Shown: positions 35,186-44,700 of the stretch, one piece after another
Position numbering within the stretch: the first letter of the stretch is position 1
Layout of the letters: every line of letters starts with the position of its first letter
Source: Paenibacillus durus
GTDB taxonomy: Bacteria; Bacillota; Bacilli; Paenibacillales; Paenibacillaceae
Direction of reading: 5' to 3'
Assembly (NCBI RefSeq): GCF_000756615.1
Contig: NZ_CP009288.1
Coordinates: 4,402,001 to 4,466,000 of the forward strand
Length of the DNA stretch: 64,000 nucleotides
Position numbers and translations under genes: made by a program
The notes under the pieces: model-generated
The model's input: only the letters and a program-made list of their open reading frames with translations
What the model was told of the DNA's origin: nothing
Database searches by the model: none

Positions 35186-36376
35186 TCATTCTCCTTGGTT
35201 GTATACTATCGGAAGTTCCTCCGTAATTCTCTCTTCCACTTCAAAAAGCACTTTCATATAAACTTTACCATTCTCTTTCTTCTCATGCAAAATTTTTTGG
35301 CTTTTGATGATGCTGTCGCTGCCGTAGCGGGCCGCAATATCAGCCTCTGCCAGAGCCATCCCCGCCTCCTTCGCCGCCTGCGGCGTCAGCGTCTCCCGAG
35401 TCTCCTTGACTTCCATTTCTTTCTCTGTCATCCAGCCGATCGGCAGCCGGATATTACGCCAAGTCAGCGGATCAAGCTCGGTCAGCGTACGTGACTCCTC
35501 AAAAGGCGATTTGCCGTATCCCCACAGCTGAACCGCCCATTTACCAAGAACAAAATAGCTTCTATCTTTCCGCTCTCCAGTATAAGCGGTATTCTTTTTT
35601 TGCAGCGGAACCTCGATATTATACTCATGCCATACAAGCCCCTTGACCTCCCCTTTGGCAACGACGGCCTGCCTATTTGCCTCATCGCCCAGAATCCCGG
35701 AAATAAGAACTTCCCCTTTTTTCACTCTCGCATTGCGCTGAACCACTGGCCTGCCCTGCTCGGCGTAGATGTCGGTGATAACCGCATCGCTGCGGCTGAT
35801 GAGATGACGGGGGCTGTTAATCGGCTTTTTCTCCGGCAGCGCAGCTTCAACGATTTGAATTTTCACTGCTGTTCCGTTACGTTCGATCCCAACCCAGGAT
35901 ACGCCCGGGAGCCGCGCCGCCAGGTGCTTGGAGAGCTTGTCCGGAGAATCCATTCGCCATATCCATTGAAAAGGGTAAATCCCTTCCCGCCGGGCGGCAT
36001 CCAGCACATCTTCCGAAGCCAGCCGCTTATTCCCCTCCACCCGAACACTCCAGACGAGAGAACACAGCAGCACCAAAACAATGCCAAACAGCACCAGACC
36101 TGCGGCAAAAAATTTACGCTTCCACAGCCTGGCCGCCACGAAAGGCAGTCCGATCCGTCCCGTTATATGCATCCTGCAGCCTGTCTGCTTCAGAAGCGGC
36201 CGGAGAGCATAGAAATCGTTCAGCAGCAGCCGCAGACTTACGCCGCTTCCGGTCGCTTTTACATTCCATATGACAATTCCGGCCTCGGTGACGGCATTAA
36301 TCAGCCCTTCCACCTGTTCCCCGGAAATATGCAGCACAACAGTCCCCCGCAGCCATGACAGTGGCGGTTCCTTCAT
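35186..36376 (-). CDS. yqfD: sporulation protein YqfD
   Basis: This 396-residue protein has one membrane helix near residue 100 (FAAGLVLFGIVLVLLCSLVW) between a small cytosolic part and a long exported part with RVEGNKRLASEDVLDAARREG, a POTRA-like start, and LPGVSWVGIERNGTAVKIQ. YqfD is made in the mother cell under sigma-E in B. subtilis and is required for stage IV. It overlaps yqfC by four bases and ends six bases before phoH. Confidence 0.93.
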   Translation of the reverse strand: MKEPPLSWLRGTVVLHISGEQVEGLINAVTEAGIVIWNVKATGSGVSLRLLLNDFYALRPLLKQTGCRMHITGRIGLPFVAARLWKRKFFAAGLVLFGIVLVLLCSLVWSVRVEGNKRLASEDVLDAARREGIYPFQWIWRMDSPDKLSKHLAARLPGVSWVGIERNGTAVKIQIVEAALPEKKPINSPRHLISRSDAVITDIYAEQGRPVVQRNARVKKGEVLISGILGDEANRQAVVAKGEVKGLVWHEYNIEVPLQKKNTAYTGERKDRSYFVLGKWAVQLWGYGKSPFEESRTLTELDPLTWRNIRLPIGWMTEKEMEVKETRETLTPQAAKEAGMALAEADIAARYGSDSIIKSQKILHEKKENGKVYMKVLFEVEERITEELPIVYNQGE

Positions 36377-36666
36377 CGCTTCTCCCCGCTTTCCTTATAT
36401 CTGATTTCCCCGATCACGCCCTCCACCGTGAGTTCCCTTCCCAGAATGGAAGTGATGACAAGGCCTTCTCCGGCAATTTCCAGCGATCCTTTCGAAAGCG
36501 CGAGCGTCAGCTGTCCGGGGGAAAAATTCAGCACGCCTCTATGGTTCTCAATGACCATTTCCTTGTTCCCGATAAGGGTGATCCGGGGCAGGTCGCTTAG
36601 CAGATCCTGCGGCAAATCCAGCATCCCGTTTGTCCATCCCCGCAGACTGCGGCCAATCCGGGTCAT
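36373..36666 (-). CDS. yqfC: sporulation protein YqfC
   Basis: This 97-residue soluble protein starts MTRIGRSLRGWTNGMLDLP and has LPRITLIGNKEMVIENHRGVL and LTLALSKGSLEIAGEGL (each one a beta-rich unit), resembling YabP/YqfC proteins. These act with YqfD in coat/cortex development. GGGGGAG lies upstream. A CATAAGGT box about 45 bases upstream could be a sigma-E -10 but is weak. Confidence 0.9.
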   Translation of the reverse strand: MTRIGRSLRGWTNGMLDLPQDLLSDLPRITLIGNKEMVIENHRGVLNFSPGQLTLALSKGSLEIAGEGLVITSILGRELTVEGVIGEIRYKESGEKR

Positions 36667-36908
36667 AAGTAGACGCTCCCCCTTCCTTTACTGTACACCT
36701 TATGCGCGAAGACGCTTATTTATGAAAGCCGGACGGTTTGAAATCAATTGGAAAGCAGGCGGCAAAAAAGGAAAAACGGGAGACCGCCGCAATCAGAGCT
36801 CGCCATCCTGGGTAGGCAAGTTGACTCTTTATTTTGCGGACGATACACCCGTTAGGATACATCTTCGTTCATTTGGTTGAAATTTAAAAAGAGGCGGTAA
36901 GGCGCAGC
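36667..36908. other. gap between yqfC and the low-complexity gene
   Basis: 242 bases with no clear gene. A plus-strand frame at 36723-36881 (52 residues, ending LTLYFADDTPVRIHLRSFG) lacks a ribosome site. A plausible regulatory region for yqfCD would lie here. Confidence 0.4.
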
Positions 36909-37523
36909 TCACAACCCGCCCGGACGGCGGGAGCTCATGGGCCTACGGGCGCGCGGAGGGCCGAGAATTTCCGCCCAGATGAGTCCGCTGCGCAGATCGC
37001 TGCCTGCGACTAGAGACGGCGAACTCTGCGAAGACGACGCCGCCGAGCGGGATTTCGGTCCGGCTCCGCCGTCTCCTCCCATATCGTCCGAGATCCGGTC
37101 CAGCGCGCGGTGGACGCGTTCCAGTTCCTGCCGCATACGCTCCTGCCGGATCTCGACCCCGTCCATTTCTTCAGGCTGCTCCATCGACGTCCCTTCTCCT
37201 GACATGTAATCAGGAGAAGGGAACAGAGCTGGCTCTGGAAACGCAGGCGCCGCACCCGGTTCACGGCCCTCGTCCATCTGCGGTTCTGCCTGCCGGGAGG
37301 ATGGAGCGGGGACGGGGAAGCCGCTGTTACGCGGTTCTGCCGCTCTCCCGGAATCCGGCTGGCCGGCTCTTGGACGGCGATGGGGCCCCTCGCCCGGACC
37401 GCTGCCAAAGGGCGGCATTCCGCCGCGAGGGGATCTTCCGTTTTTGTTATTATTTTTGCTCGCCTTGTTTACTTGGGACACAATCGCGAAAATAATAACC
37501 GCAATGACATAAATCCAGCTCAT
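36909..37523 (-). CDS. low-complexity membrane protein next to floA
   Basis: The protein has 204 residues. The only hydrophobic segment is MSWIYVIAVIIFAIVSQV at the very N-terminus; the rest is Pro/Gly/Arg/Ser/Glu-rich and probably disordered up to ~145. A helix with ERMRQELERVHRALDRI follows (about residue 130-150), and the last ~40 residues end in SDLRSGLIWAEILGPPRARRP, which looks like a conserved C-terminal motif. It starts 31 bases after the floA stop and is likely in the same transcript. The function is unknown. Confidence 0.6.
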   Translation of the reverse strand: MSWIYVIAVIIFAIVSQVNKASKNNNKNGRSPRGGMPPFGSGPGEGPHRRPRAGQPDSGRAAEPRNSGFPVPAPSSRQAEPQMDEGREPGAAPAFPEPALFPSPDYMSGEGTSMEQPEEMDGVEIRQERMRQELERVHRALDRISDDMGGDGGAGPKSRSAASSSQSSPSLVAGSDLRSGLIWAEILGPPRARRPMSSRRPGGL

Positions 37524-37554
37524 GGGGTCTCATCTCCCCTACTCGTTGTATTCA

Positions 37555-38550
37555 TTATTTATTCTTGGAACCGTCGTTATCCTGATCGCCCATCTTGCCG
37601 AGCGAACCGCGCATCTGAGTATCGGCTTCGATATTTTTCAGATTCATATAATCCATCACACCGATTTGACCTCCGCGCAGCGCTTCAGCCATAGCCAGAG
37701 GCACCTGGGATTCGGATTCGACGACCAAGGCCTTCATCTCAACGACACGGGCCTTCATTTCCTGCTCCTGCGCAACGGCCATCGCTCTGCGTTCCTCGGC
37801 CTTCGCCTGGGCAATCCGTTTGTCTGCTTCGGCCTGTTCTGTCTGCAGGTAAGCGCCAATGTTCTTGCCTACATCCACATCTGCGATGTCGATGGACAGA
37901 ATTTCAAACGCCGTCCCGGCGTCAAGCCCCTTCTGGAGCACGGTGCGGGAGATCGAGTCCGGATTCTCCAGAACGTCCTTATGCGAATTACTTGAACCTA
38001 CTGTCGTTACAATGCCTTCGCCGACGCGGGCGATGATCGTCTCTTCACCCGCGCCGCCGACGAGCCGATCGATATTGGCACGAACGGTAACGCGTGCCTT
38101 GACCTTTACTTCGATCCCGTCGCGGGCAACGGCAGCCACGGTAGGCGTCTCGATTACGCGCGGGTTAACGCTCATCTGCACCGCTTGCAGCACATCGCGT
38201 CCAGCCAGATCAATCGCAGCCGCACGGGTGAATTCCAGCGGAATATCGGCCCGCTGCGCAGCGATCAGCGCATTGACGACACGGTCGACATTGCCCCCCG
38301 CCAGATAATGGCTTTCCAGTTGGTTGATGTTAAGACCCAGGCCCGCCTTAGTTGCTTTAATCAAAGGATTAACGATCCGGCTTGGCGTTACACGGCGCAG
38401 CCGCATGGCCACTAGTGTAATAATGCTGATTCTAACACCGGAGGCCAGAGCCGAAATCCACAGCATAACCGGAAAGAAGCTGAGGAAGACGCTCAGAGCA
38501 ATGATCACGACGACGGCGATCAGCAGGATGGTTATTAAGGATGCTTCCAT
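37555..38550 (-). CDS. floA: flotillin-like protein FloA
   Basis: The protein has 331 residues. An N-terminal membrane hairpin ([20 protein letters not shown]) is followed by SPFH-like FloA sequence: [39 protein letters not shown], and the C-terminal coiled coil [20 protein letters not shown]. FloA forms membrane foci with NfeD proteins and supports signalling and secretion. The neighbour upstream, NfeD, is the usual partner. Confidence 0.96.
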   Translation of the reverse strand: MEASLITILLIAVVVIIALSVFLSFFPVMLWISALASGVRISIITLVAMRLRRVTPSRIVNPLIKATKAGLGLNINQLESHYLAGGNVDRVVNALIAAQRADIPLEFTRAAAIDLAGRDVLQAVQMSVNPRVIETPTVAAVARDGIEVKVKARVTVRANIDRLVGGAGEETIIARVGEGIVTTVGSSNSHKDVLENPDSISRTVLQKGLDAGTAFEILSIDIADVDVGKNIGAYLQTEQAEADKRIAQAKAEERRAMAVAQEQEMKARVVEMKALVVESESQVPLAMAEALRGGQIGVMDYMNLKNIEADTQMRGSLGKMGDQDNDGSKNK

Positions 38551-38612
38551 TGTTATATCTACCCTTTCTGCCTATAAATATTGAATAACACAAAACACTT
38601 CCATAGTTTACC

Positions 38613-39986
38613 TTATTCCCGGGTTTCCTTCACCACAATTTTGCCGCCTTCCACTTTGACAACGGAAATGGGTGTATTCACGCCGATGAATCCGCCTTCG
38701 GTGACCACATCAAGACGTTCGTCTGCGATTAGGGCCGTGCCTGCCGGACGAAGAGGTGTTATGCTTACGCCTCTCTGGCCTACGAGATCCAGCTTCTCGG
38801 GGGTAGGAATGAAGCCCTGTTCCTTGCTCAAGCTGTCACTGAGAATGAACCGGTTCCAGATGCCCCGGTCCCTAAAGGCTACCGCCACAATGATAATGAC
38901 CACCACAGCAGCAGCAAAGGCAATGCCCAAGCTGAACAGCGCATGCGTAAAGCTGTAGGCTGCTCTTACGACGCCCGCAATCAGACTGATGGAGCCGAGA
39001 ACGCCCAGAATGCCAAAGCTCGGTACGAACAGCTCAAGCACCATCAAAACGAGGCCAACGATGAACAGCAGCCAAGTCTCCACGCCGGCAAAGCCCGCCA
39101 CATAGTTGCCGAAGAAATACAGGACAAAGGCCAGCGTTCCAACGATTCCCGGAATCCCGAATCCGGGTACAAGCAGCTCGATGACCACTCCGGCGATCCC
39201 GATAAACAGCAGAACGGTCATGACGACGGGATGGGTCAGAAATTGCGACAGCTTTTCCGCACTGGTATGCTGCACCCGGAAAATGTCATCGGTTGAATAA
39301 CCCATCCACGAAGCCGCAGCCTCCGGCGAATCCTTTACGGCATCGGCGTATCCCGCTTTCAGCGCCTGATCACTGGTCAGAGCGATAATCTCTCCCTTGC
39401 TCTTGTGGACGCCCAGCTCAGGCTTGTCGACGACCATATTGATATCCGTCATTCCGGCCGCGATATCCGGATCGCGTCCATTCAGCGCCGCTGCTCCCGC
39501 CATTTTTGACTTCCAGAACGAGACCAGCTTGGCATTATCTACGCTTCTGCCGCTTCCGTCGACAAGCGAAGCCGACCCGATCATACTGCCGGGCTTCATC
39601 ACGATTCTTTTCGCATTCAGCGCGATATAGCTGCCCGCAGACGCCGCATTGCCATTGATGAAGGCAAGGGTAGGAATTTCGCTCTCCCGGACCATTGCCC
39701 CTATTTGTTCCGCGCTGTCCACCAGCCCGCCGGGCGTATTGATTTCCAGCACAATCAACTTAGCGCCGTATTTATCCGCTTCCTGAAATCCCCGCTTCAG
39801 GAAGCTCTCCAGTCCCCGTTCGATCTCCTGATCCACAGGCAGAATAAATACCGGGCCTTGGCTCGGTTCGCCGCCGCCGGCCGTCCCGGCTGGAGTGCCG
39901 GAGGCCTGGACCGTTACGGCTCCAAGCGGAACGAACAGCAGCAAGAACAGAGCGCAGACGGCCAGAGCGATTTTTCGCAAACCCGT
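38613..39986 (-). CDS. nfeD: NfeD-family membrane serine protease (YqeZ)
   Basis: From the GTG at 39986, eight bases after GGAGGG, the protein has 457 residues; the ATG three codons upstream is only two or three bases from that site. A signal helix (RKIALAVCALFLLLFVPLG) precedes a ClpP-class domain with INGNAASAGSYIALNAKR (catalytic Ser) and GSASLVDGSGR. About four to five helices follow from ~230 to 370, then a C-terminal OB-like NfeD domain (LDLVGQRGVSITPLRPAGTAL). It pairs with FloA; substrates are membrane-associated. Confidence 0.92.
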   Translation of the reverse strand, partial: TGLRKIALAVCALFLLLFVPLGAVTVQASGTPAGTAGGGEPSQGPVFILPVDQEIERGLESFLKRGFQEADKYGAKLIVLEINTPGGLVDSAEQIGAMVRESEIPTLAFINGNAASAGSYIALNAKRIVMKPGSMIGSASLVDGSGRSVDNAKLVSFWKSKMAGAAALNGRDPDIAAGMTDINMVVDKPELGVHKSKGEIIALTSDQALKAGYADAVKDSPEAAASWMGYSTDDIFRVQHTSAEKLSQFLTHPVVMTVLLFIGIAGVVIELLVPGFGIPGIVGTLAFVLYFFGNYVAGFAGVETWLLFIVGLVLMVLELFVPSFGILGVLGSISLIAGVVRAAYSFTHALFSLGIAFAAAVVVIIIVAVAFRDRGIWNRFILSDSLSKEQGFIPTPEKLDLVGQRGVSITPLRPAGTALIADERLDVVTEGGFIGVNTPISVVKVEGGKIVVKETRE

Positions 39987-40039
39987 CACAGGCATATCCC
40001 TCCGATCTACTAAAGCTAGTTTCGATCATTTTTCTGGAT

Positions 40040-40067
40040 AATATAATATTCGGATACATCATGTTAA
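40040..40067 (-). promoter_or_regulatory. promoter for nfeD-floA
   Basis: The minus strand has -35 TTAACA, a 16-bp spacer and -10 TATATT, 45-55 bases before the nfeD ribosome site and after the yqeY terminator. Confidence 0.6.
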
Positions 40068-40145
40068 TACGAAATAGAAGGTTATGCGTTTCAAGGACTT
40101 TACTTCCAGCCATACCGCCAAACCTGTACTTATGTAGAAAAAGAA

Positions 40146-40170
40146 AAACACCCCTACAGAAGGAGTGTTC
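40146..40170 (-). terminator. terminator after rpsU-yqeY
   Basis: On the minus strand ACACTCC pairs with GGGGTGT around TTCTGTA, followed by TTTTCTTTTTC. Confidence 0.8.
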
Positions 40171-40178
40171 AACTTATG

Positions 40179-40622
40179 TTATTGCAGAAATTGCAGAACC
40201 GCCTGGTTCACGAGTTTACCGTCAGCGCGGCCTTTGACTTTCGGCATCAGCGCGCTCATCACCTTGCCCATATCATTTTTCGAAGAAGCACCGGTTTCCT
40301 GGATGGTCTGCTGTACAATTACCTTAATTTCTTCTTCGGAAAGCTGTTCGGGTAGATATTGTGCTATAATCTCGATTTCTGCTTTATTGCTTGCAGCAAG
40401 CTCGTCACGACCCGCTTTTTCAAATTCTTGGAGGGCATCTTTGCGCTGTTTGATCTCACGACTAAGGATATCAAGCACTTCGTTGTCGTCTAATGTTCTC
40501 TTAAATTCTATTTCAAGATTCTTTATCGTCGAACGAACCATTCGAATCGTGGAGAGTTTGAACTTGTCCTTACTCTTCATCGCCTGCTTCATATCTTCGT
40601 TCAATCGTTCGCTAAGATTCAT
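40179..40622 (-). CDS. yqeY: YqeY, GatB/Yqey-domain protein
   Basis: This 147-residue protein has the YqeY signature MNLSERLNEDMKQAMKSKDK, TIRMVRSTIKNLEIE, QYLPEQLSEEEIKVIV and GKVMSALMPKVKGRADG. The domain binds tRNA in the GatB subunit; the role of the stand-alone protein is uncertain. AGGAGG lies upstream. It follows rpsU by 15 bases and shares its promoter. Confidence 0.93.
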   Translation of the reverse strand: MNLSERLNEDMKQAMKSKDKFKLSTIRMVRSTIKNLEIEFKRTLDDNEVLDILSREIKQRKDALQEFEKAGRDELAASNKAEIEIIAQYLPEQLSEEEIKVIVQQTIQETGASSKNDMGKVMSALMPKVKGRADGKLVNQAVLQFLQ

Positions 40623-40637
40623 GCTTGGGTAATCCTC

Positions 40638-40811
40638 CTAAAACTTTCTCTTACGAGCAGCCTCAGACTTTTTCTTGCGCTTAACGCTTGGCTTTTCATA
40701 ATGCTTGCGTTTCTTCACCTCAGCCAAGACGCCATCTTTAGCGATGGAACGTTTAAAGCGACGAAGTGCAGCATCAATTGTCTCGTTTTTGCGAACTTTC
40801 GTTTCAGACAC
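40638..40811 (-). CDS. rpsU: 30S ribosomal protein bS21
   Basis: The protein has 57 residues from a GTG at 40811 ([19 protein letters not shown]), with GGAGGGAGGG seven bases before it. It ends in the basic tail [13 protein letters not shown]. It binds near the anti-Shine-Dalgarno part of 16S rRNA during initiation. The canonical length in bacilli is 57, which confirms the start. Confidence 0.96.
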   Translation of the reverse strand: MSETKVRKNETIDAALRRFKRSIAKDGVLAEVKKRKHYEKPSVKRKKKSEAARKRKF

Positions 40812-40869
40812 CAGTTTTCCCTCCCTCCGACCAGACCGTCCAAGAGCATAACACGGTTCATCAAATTTC

Positions 40870-40899
40870 ATTATAGGTCAAACCGAAATAGAGTGTCAA
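40870..40899 (-). promoter_or_regulatory. sigma-A promoter of rpsU-yqeY
   Basis: A perfect -35 TTGACA, an 18-bp spacer and a perfect -10 TATAAT on the minus strand, 55-60 bases before the rpsU start. Confidence 0.85.
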
Positions 40900-40950
40900 C
40901 CTTAAGCCCATTCTTTTTTTGTAAAGAGCCTATATTTCCCGGTTTCTCTC

Positions 40951-41310
40951 TTAGGCGTGGGATGTAGAATTGCCGATCAGCGCGCCCAGTTTCGCTCCCC
41001 CGACAAGATGATAATGCAGATGTTGAACAGCCTGACCGCTGTCCGGTCCGCAGTTATTGATCAGACGATACCCGGTTTCCGCGATGCCCAGTTCCTTGGC
41101 AATTTGCTGCGCCACGCTGTGCATTTCTCCGATCAGCGGCAGATCCTCGGGAGCCACCTCGTTCATCGACGGAATCGGTTTCTTGGGAATAATCAGCACA
41201 TGCACCGGAGCGGCGGGCTCGATATCATAAAATGCCAAAATCCGTTCATTCTCAAACACCTTGTTGCAGGGAATGCTTCCCTCGATAATTTTGCTAAAAA
41301 TGGTTTCCAT
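40951..41310 (-). CDS. HIT-family (histidine triad) nucleotide hydrolase
   Basis: The protein has 119 residues. The HINT-branch start METIFSKIIEGSIPCNKVFE is followed by ILAFYDIEPAAPVHVLIIPK, and the triad QHLHYHLVGG is near residue 97-103. It hydrolyses nucleoside phosphoramidates and AMP-amino acid intermediates. TTTAGGAGG precedes the ATG. It sits between rpsU and the sbcC terminator. Confidence 0.92.
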   Translation of the reverse strand: METIFSKIIEGSIPCNKVFENERILAFYDIEPAAPVHVLIIPKKPIPSMNEVAPEDLPLIGEMHSVAQQIAKELGIAETGYRLINNCGPDSGQAVQHLHYHLVGGAKLGALIGNSTSHA

Positions 41311-41579
41311 ACAGCAGCTTCCTCCTAAAGGATATTTGAAGCACCCTTTCCCGCATGGGTCTGGGCGGTCTCTGACGATAACCGGACTCTCGGCTCATTG
41401 GCAAAATACACCCAGCCAAGACCGTCGTCGCTATCCATTTATCATACAGGAATTTGCTCTTCTTCGAAAGCAACGCGTCAGGCGTCTGGAAAAATACGGA
41501 TGATTACATGCGAATTCGCGGCGCTAAAGCTGTATCAGATACAGCGGAAACAAAATTCCACTCATCTCAGCAAATAGGC

Positions 41580-41677
41580 AAAAAAAAAGAAACACCCTTC
41601 ACAGCTGATTAAGCTGATTCGGCGGCGGACGTATGAAAAGGAATCATTTCCCTGCCATACGTCCGCCGAGGTGTTTC
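41580..41677 (-). terminator. three-way-junction terminator/small RNA after sbcC
   Basis: Read on the minus strand: GAAACACC, a 13-bp hairpin (CGGCGGACGTATG and its perfect complement), a 5-bp hairpin (CAGCT-TAATC-AGCTG), then GGTGTTTC closing the junction, followed by nine T. It ends the sbcC transcript and could be released as a small RNA. Confidence 0.65.
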
Positions 41678-41707
41678 AAATGATGTCGGCTTAGCTGTAT
41701 TATAACA

Positions 41708-41748
41708 GGGGGGTAATACTGTCTCTGTGACAGTTATCACAACCCCCC
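41708..41748 (-). other. nested hairpin at the sbcC 3' end
   Basis: GGGGGG and CCCCCC close an inner ACTGTC-TCTGT-GACAGT hairpin, eight bases after the sbcC stop. No T-run follows, so it is not a usual terminator; it could shield the mRNA 3' end. Confidence 0.5.
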
Positions 41749-41755
41749 ATCCATT

Positions 41756-44700
41756 TTAATTCTTTTCCAACATGATGCTTGAACCCCCTCCGCCCGGTGA
41801 AGCAGGGACCACAACCAACTTCCGGGCAAGTCTTGCCCGGAGCTCCGGGACGTGGCTGATAATACCAACCGACAGCTGGTCGTTATGCAGCCGTTCAAGC
41901 GATGTGATCACGGTATCGAGCAGTTCGGGGTCCAGCGTGCCGAAGCCTTCGTCCAGGAAGAAAAATTGCAGCGGATACTGCCCGCGAAGCTGAATCTGCA
42001 CAGACAGCGCCAGCGCGAGCGACAGCGAGGTCAGGAATGTTTCTCCTCCCGACAAAGTGGATACCGGCCGCTTGACCCCTCCGTTTCCGTCGTCGCGTAT
42101 AACAAAGCCGCCTCCGGAGTCAACCTCCAGCGAATAGCGCTGTCTGCTCAGGAAGCGAAGACGCTGAGAAGCCGCCTGGCATACCTGCATCAACTGCTCC
42201 TCCGCGATATATTCAACAAAAGCATTGCCTCGCAGGCAGGACTGCAGCTTGGACAGCCTGCTTTGCAGGCTCTCATGCCCGGCGCGCAGGCTTTCCAGCT
42301 CACTCCAGCGGATATGTCTCTGCCGCAGATCCTCCAGATCACGCTCTCCGCGCGCTTTGGCCTGCAGCGCCGCTTCATCGTCCTCCTTGCACTGCCGGAG
42401 CTCATTCTCGCAGTCCCGCCACTCGTCCTCGGTCACCGCGTCGCCGCCGAGCCTCTCTTCGATGTGACGAAGCTGCGCACTGACCTCCGCCTCGCCGTCA
42501 CGGTGCGCCCGGACACGCGTGGCAGCCGCCTCGCGTTCCCCGGCATCCAGCGCCGCTTCTTCGGCTTCAGCGGCTGAATCGAACGATGAAGAAGCAAGGC
42601 TTTCTTCCCAGTTCGCAGCCGCGGCGGCGCAGTGCTCGCGAGCGGAATCCGCTGCCTGGCGTGCGATCGCCGCCTCTCTGGCATCCTGCTGCGCCCTATC
42701 CGCGGCAGCGCGGTTACGGCGCCTGCCTTCCTCTGCGGCCGTCTGCAGCTCCTGCAGACGCCGCTCGCATTCCGCCAGAAGAGAACGGGCTGAATGCCCT
42801 TCCGTCCATTGCAGCAGCCGCTGCTCTTTCTCGTGTAAGAGCTCCTCTTTGCCCGTATGCTGCGCCGTCCAACCAGCCAGTTCCTTATCCAGCTCGGCGA
42901 TTCTGTCCTGCAGCAGCTGGACGGAAGCGCTCTTCTCGTCCAGAAACTTCACACTGATGTCCAGCCTGCCTCTGATTTCCTCGGCTTCTTCATCCTTGCG
43001 CCGCAGCTCGCGGTAGGCGTGCTCTGCTTCGCCCGGCGCAAGCTGCGGAAACCGCCGCTCCCATTCCTGGCGCATAACCGTAAGCTGCCGCTGCAGTTCC
43101 TCCGTCTTAACCGCCGTTTGCTCCTTCCAGCTTCGCGCGGCTTCGGCTTCGGCGGCTTCCTTAAGCTGACGCTGCTGCGCCTGCCGGTCTTCCTCCTGCC
43201 ACTGTACCGCCCGGCGCCGCAATTCCCGCGAGCGGCTCTGGAATCCGGCAAGCTGCACTTCAAGCTCCGCTATGGCAGCTTCTTCAGGCCATGCGGAAGA
43301 GGCTGTGTCTTCAGCGGCTAATAAGCCGGTAACCGCTGCTTGGCCCGAGGCCGCTGCAATTTCGGCTAAGCCGGGGATCGCTTGCCCGATTTCGGCCGGC
43401 GAAGCATCCTCAGCGCCGGGAGTCCCGGAGAGGGAGCCGGATTCACCATACACCTGCTCCAGCCAGACGCGGTCCTGCTCGCGCAGGCTCCGCAGCAGGC
43501 CGCGCGCCTCAAGCGCGCGCGCCGTCAGCGCCTTCGCATCCTGAAGCTTCCGCTCCTCCGCCTGATCTTCTTCGCCGCCCTTAAGCGATGCCGGCGCCGG
43601 ATGATGCTCACTGCCGCACACGGGGCACGGAGCCCCGTCCCGCAGCTCGCGGGACAGCGCCAGCGACAGCCGGTGCAGCTCCCGCTCCCGGAGCGCGGCT
43701 TCCAGCGCCGCGCCAGCTTGCTCCAGACGCCCGGCGACGGCGGCTGCAGCCTCTTCCGCGGCCGCCGCCCGCTCCAGATGCAGGGCGGCGTCCCGCGCGG
43801 CGGCCGAGCGCGCTTCGGCCAGCCGCGCAGCTGCCGTCTCGGCCTCCGCGAGACGGCCTTGAACCGCGCCGAGCGCAGCGGCGCGCTCGCGCCCCTCCCG
43901 CTCCGCCTGCTCCCACTGGGACTCGGCGGAGCGCAAGCCCTGCAGGCTCTGCATCGCTTCCTGCAGAGCCTGCCGCTCCTGGGAGCGGACCTCGAGCGGC
44001 TGCAGGCTGCGCTGCAGCTCCTGCTGCCGCTTTTGGCCTTTGGCCAAAAGCTCCCGCTCCCGGGCCAGCGTCTCCCGCGACGCTTCCAGCCCGCGGGAGG
44101 CCTCCGCCTGGCGCTCGGCCAGCTCCGCGAGCGTCTGCCGCAGTCCGGCCAGCTCGGCTTCCAGCTCGAGCGCCTGGCGCAGCCGGCCCTCCCGCTCACG
44201 CAGGGCCGGCTCTTCCGCAGCAAGCGCCTCATGCGCTTGCTGCTCGGCCTCGGCGGCGCGGGCCGCCTCCTGCTCGGACACCGCAAGCTGCGCCTCCAGC
44301 CGCTCCGCTGAAGCGGCACGGGTGCGCCAGGTCTCCTCCGTGCTTCGCCATGCCTTCAGCGCTGGTGCAATCTTGGCGGCTTCGTCGCTCTTAAGCAGCC
44401 GCAGCTCCATCGAGGCAATTTGCGCTTCCTGCGCCCGGAACTCCAGCAGCTTCATCTCCCGGCGGGAGCGTTCCTCCTGCAGCTCACGGATTTTGCCGAA
44501 CCGCTCGGCCTGTCGGGACGCCGCCTCCAAGCGCTCGCGGCACTTCGCGGCGCGGCGTACAGCCTCCGCAAGACGCTCCTCCGCCGCTTGCACATCCTCC
44601 GCCCCGGCGCTGCCCAGCCCCTGCTGTTCGGCTTCCAGTGCGCGCAGCGCCGCCTCGTTTTCTTTGACCCGGCGGCTGAGCTTCAGCGCCAGCTGGTCGC

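Larger units (their letters stand above)
41311..41755. other. 445-bp gene-free stretch between the HIT gene and sbcC
   Basis: It holds the HIT gene leader (41311-41440), with a TATGAT -10 near 41450, a stretch 41460-41575 in which I see nothing definite, and two hairpin elements next to sbcC (41580-41677 and 41708-41748). Confidence 0.6.
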
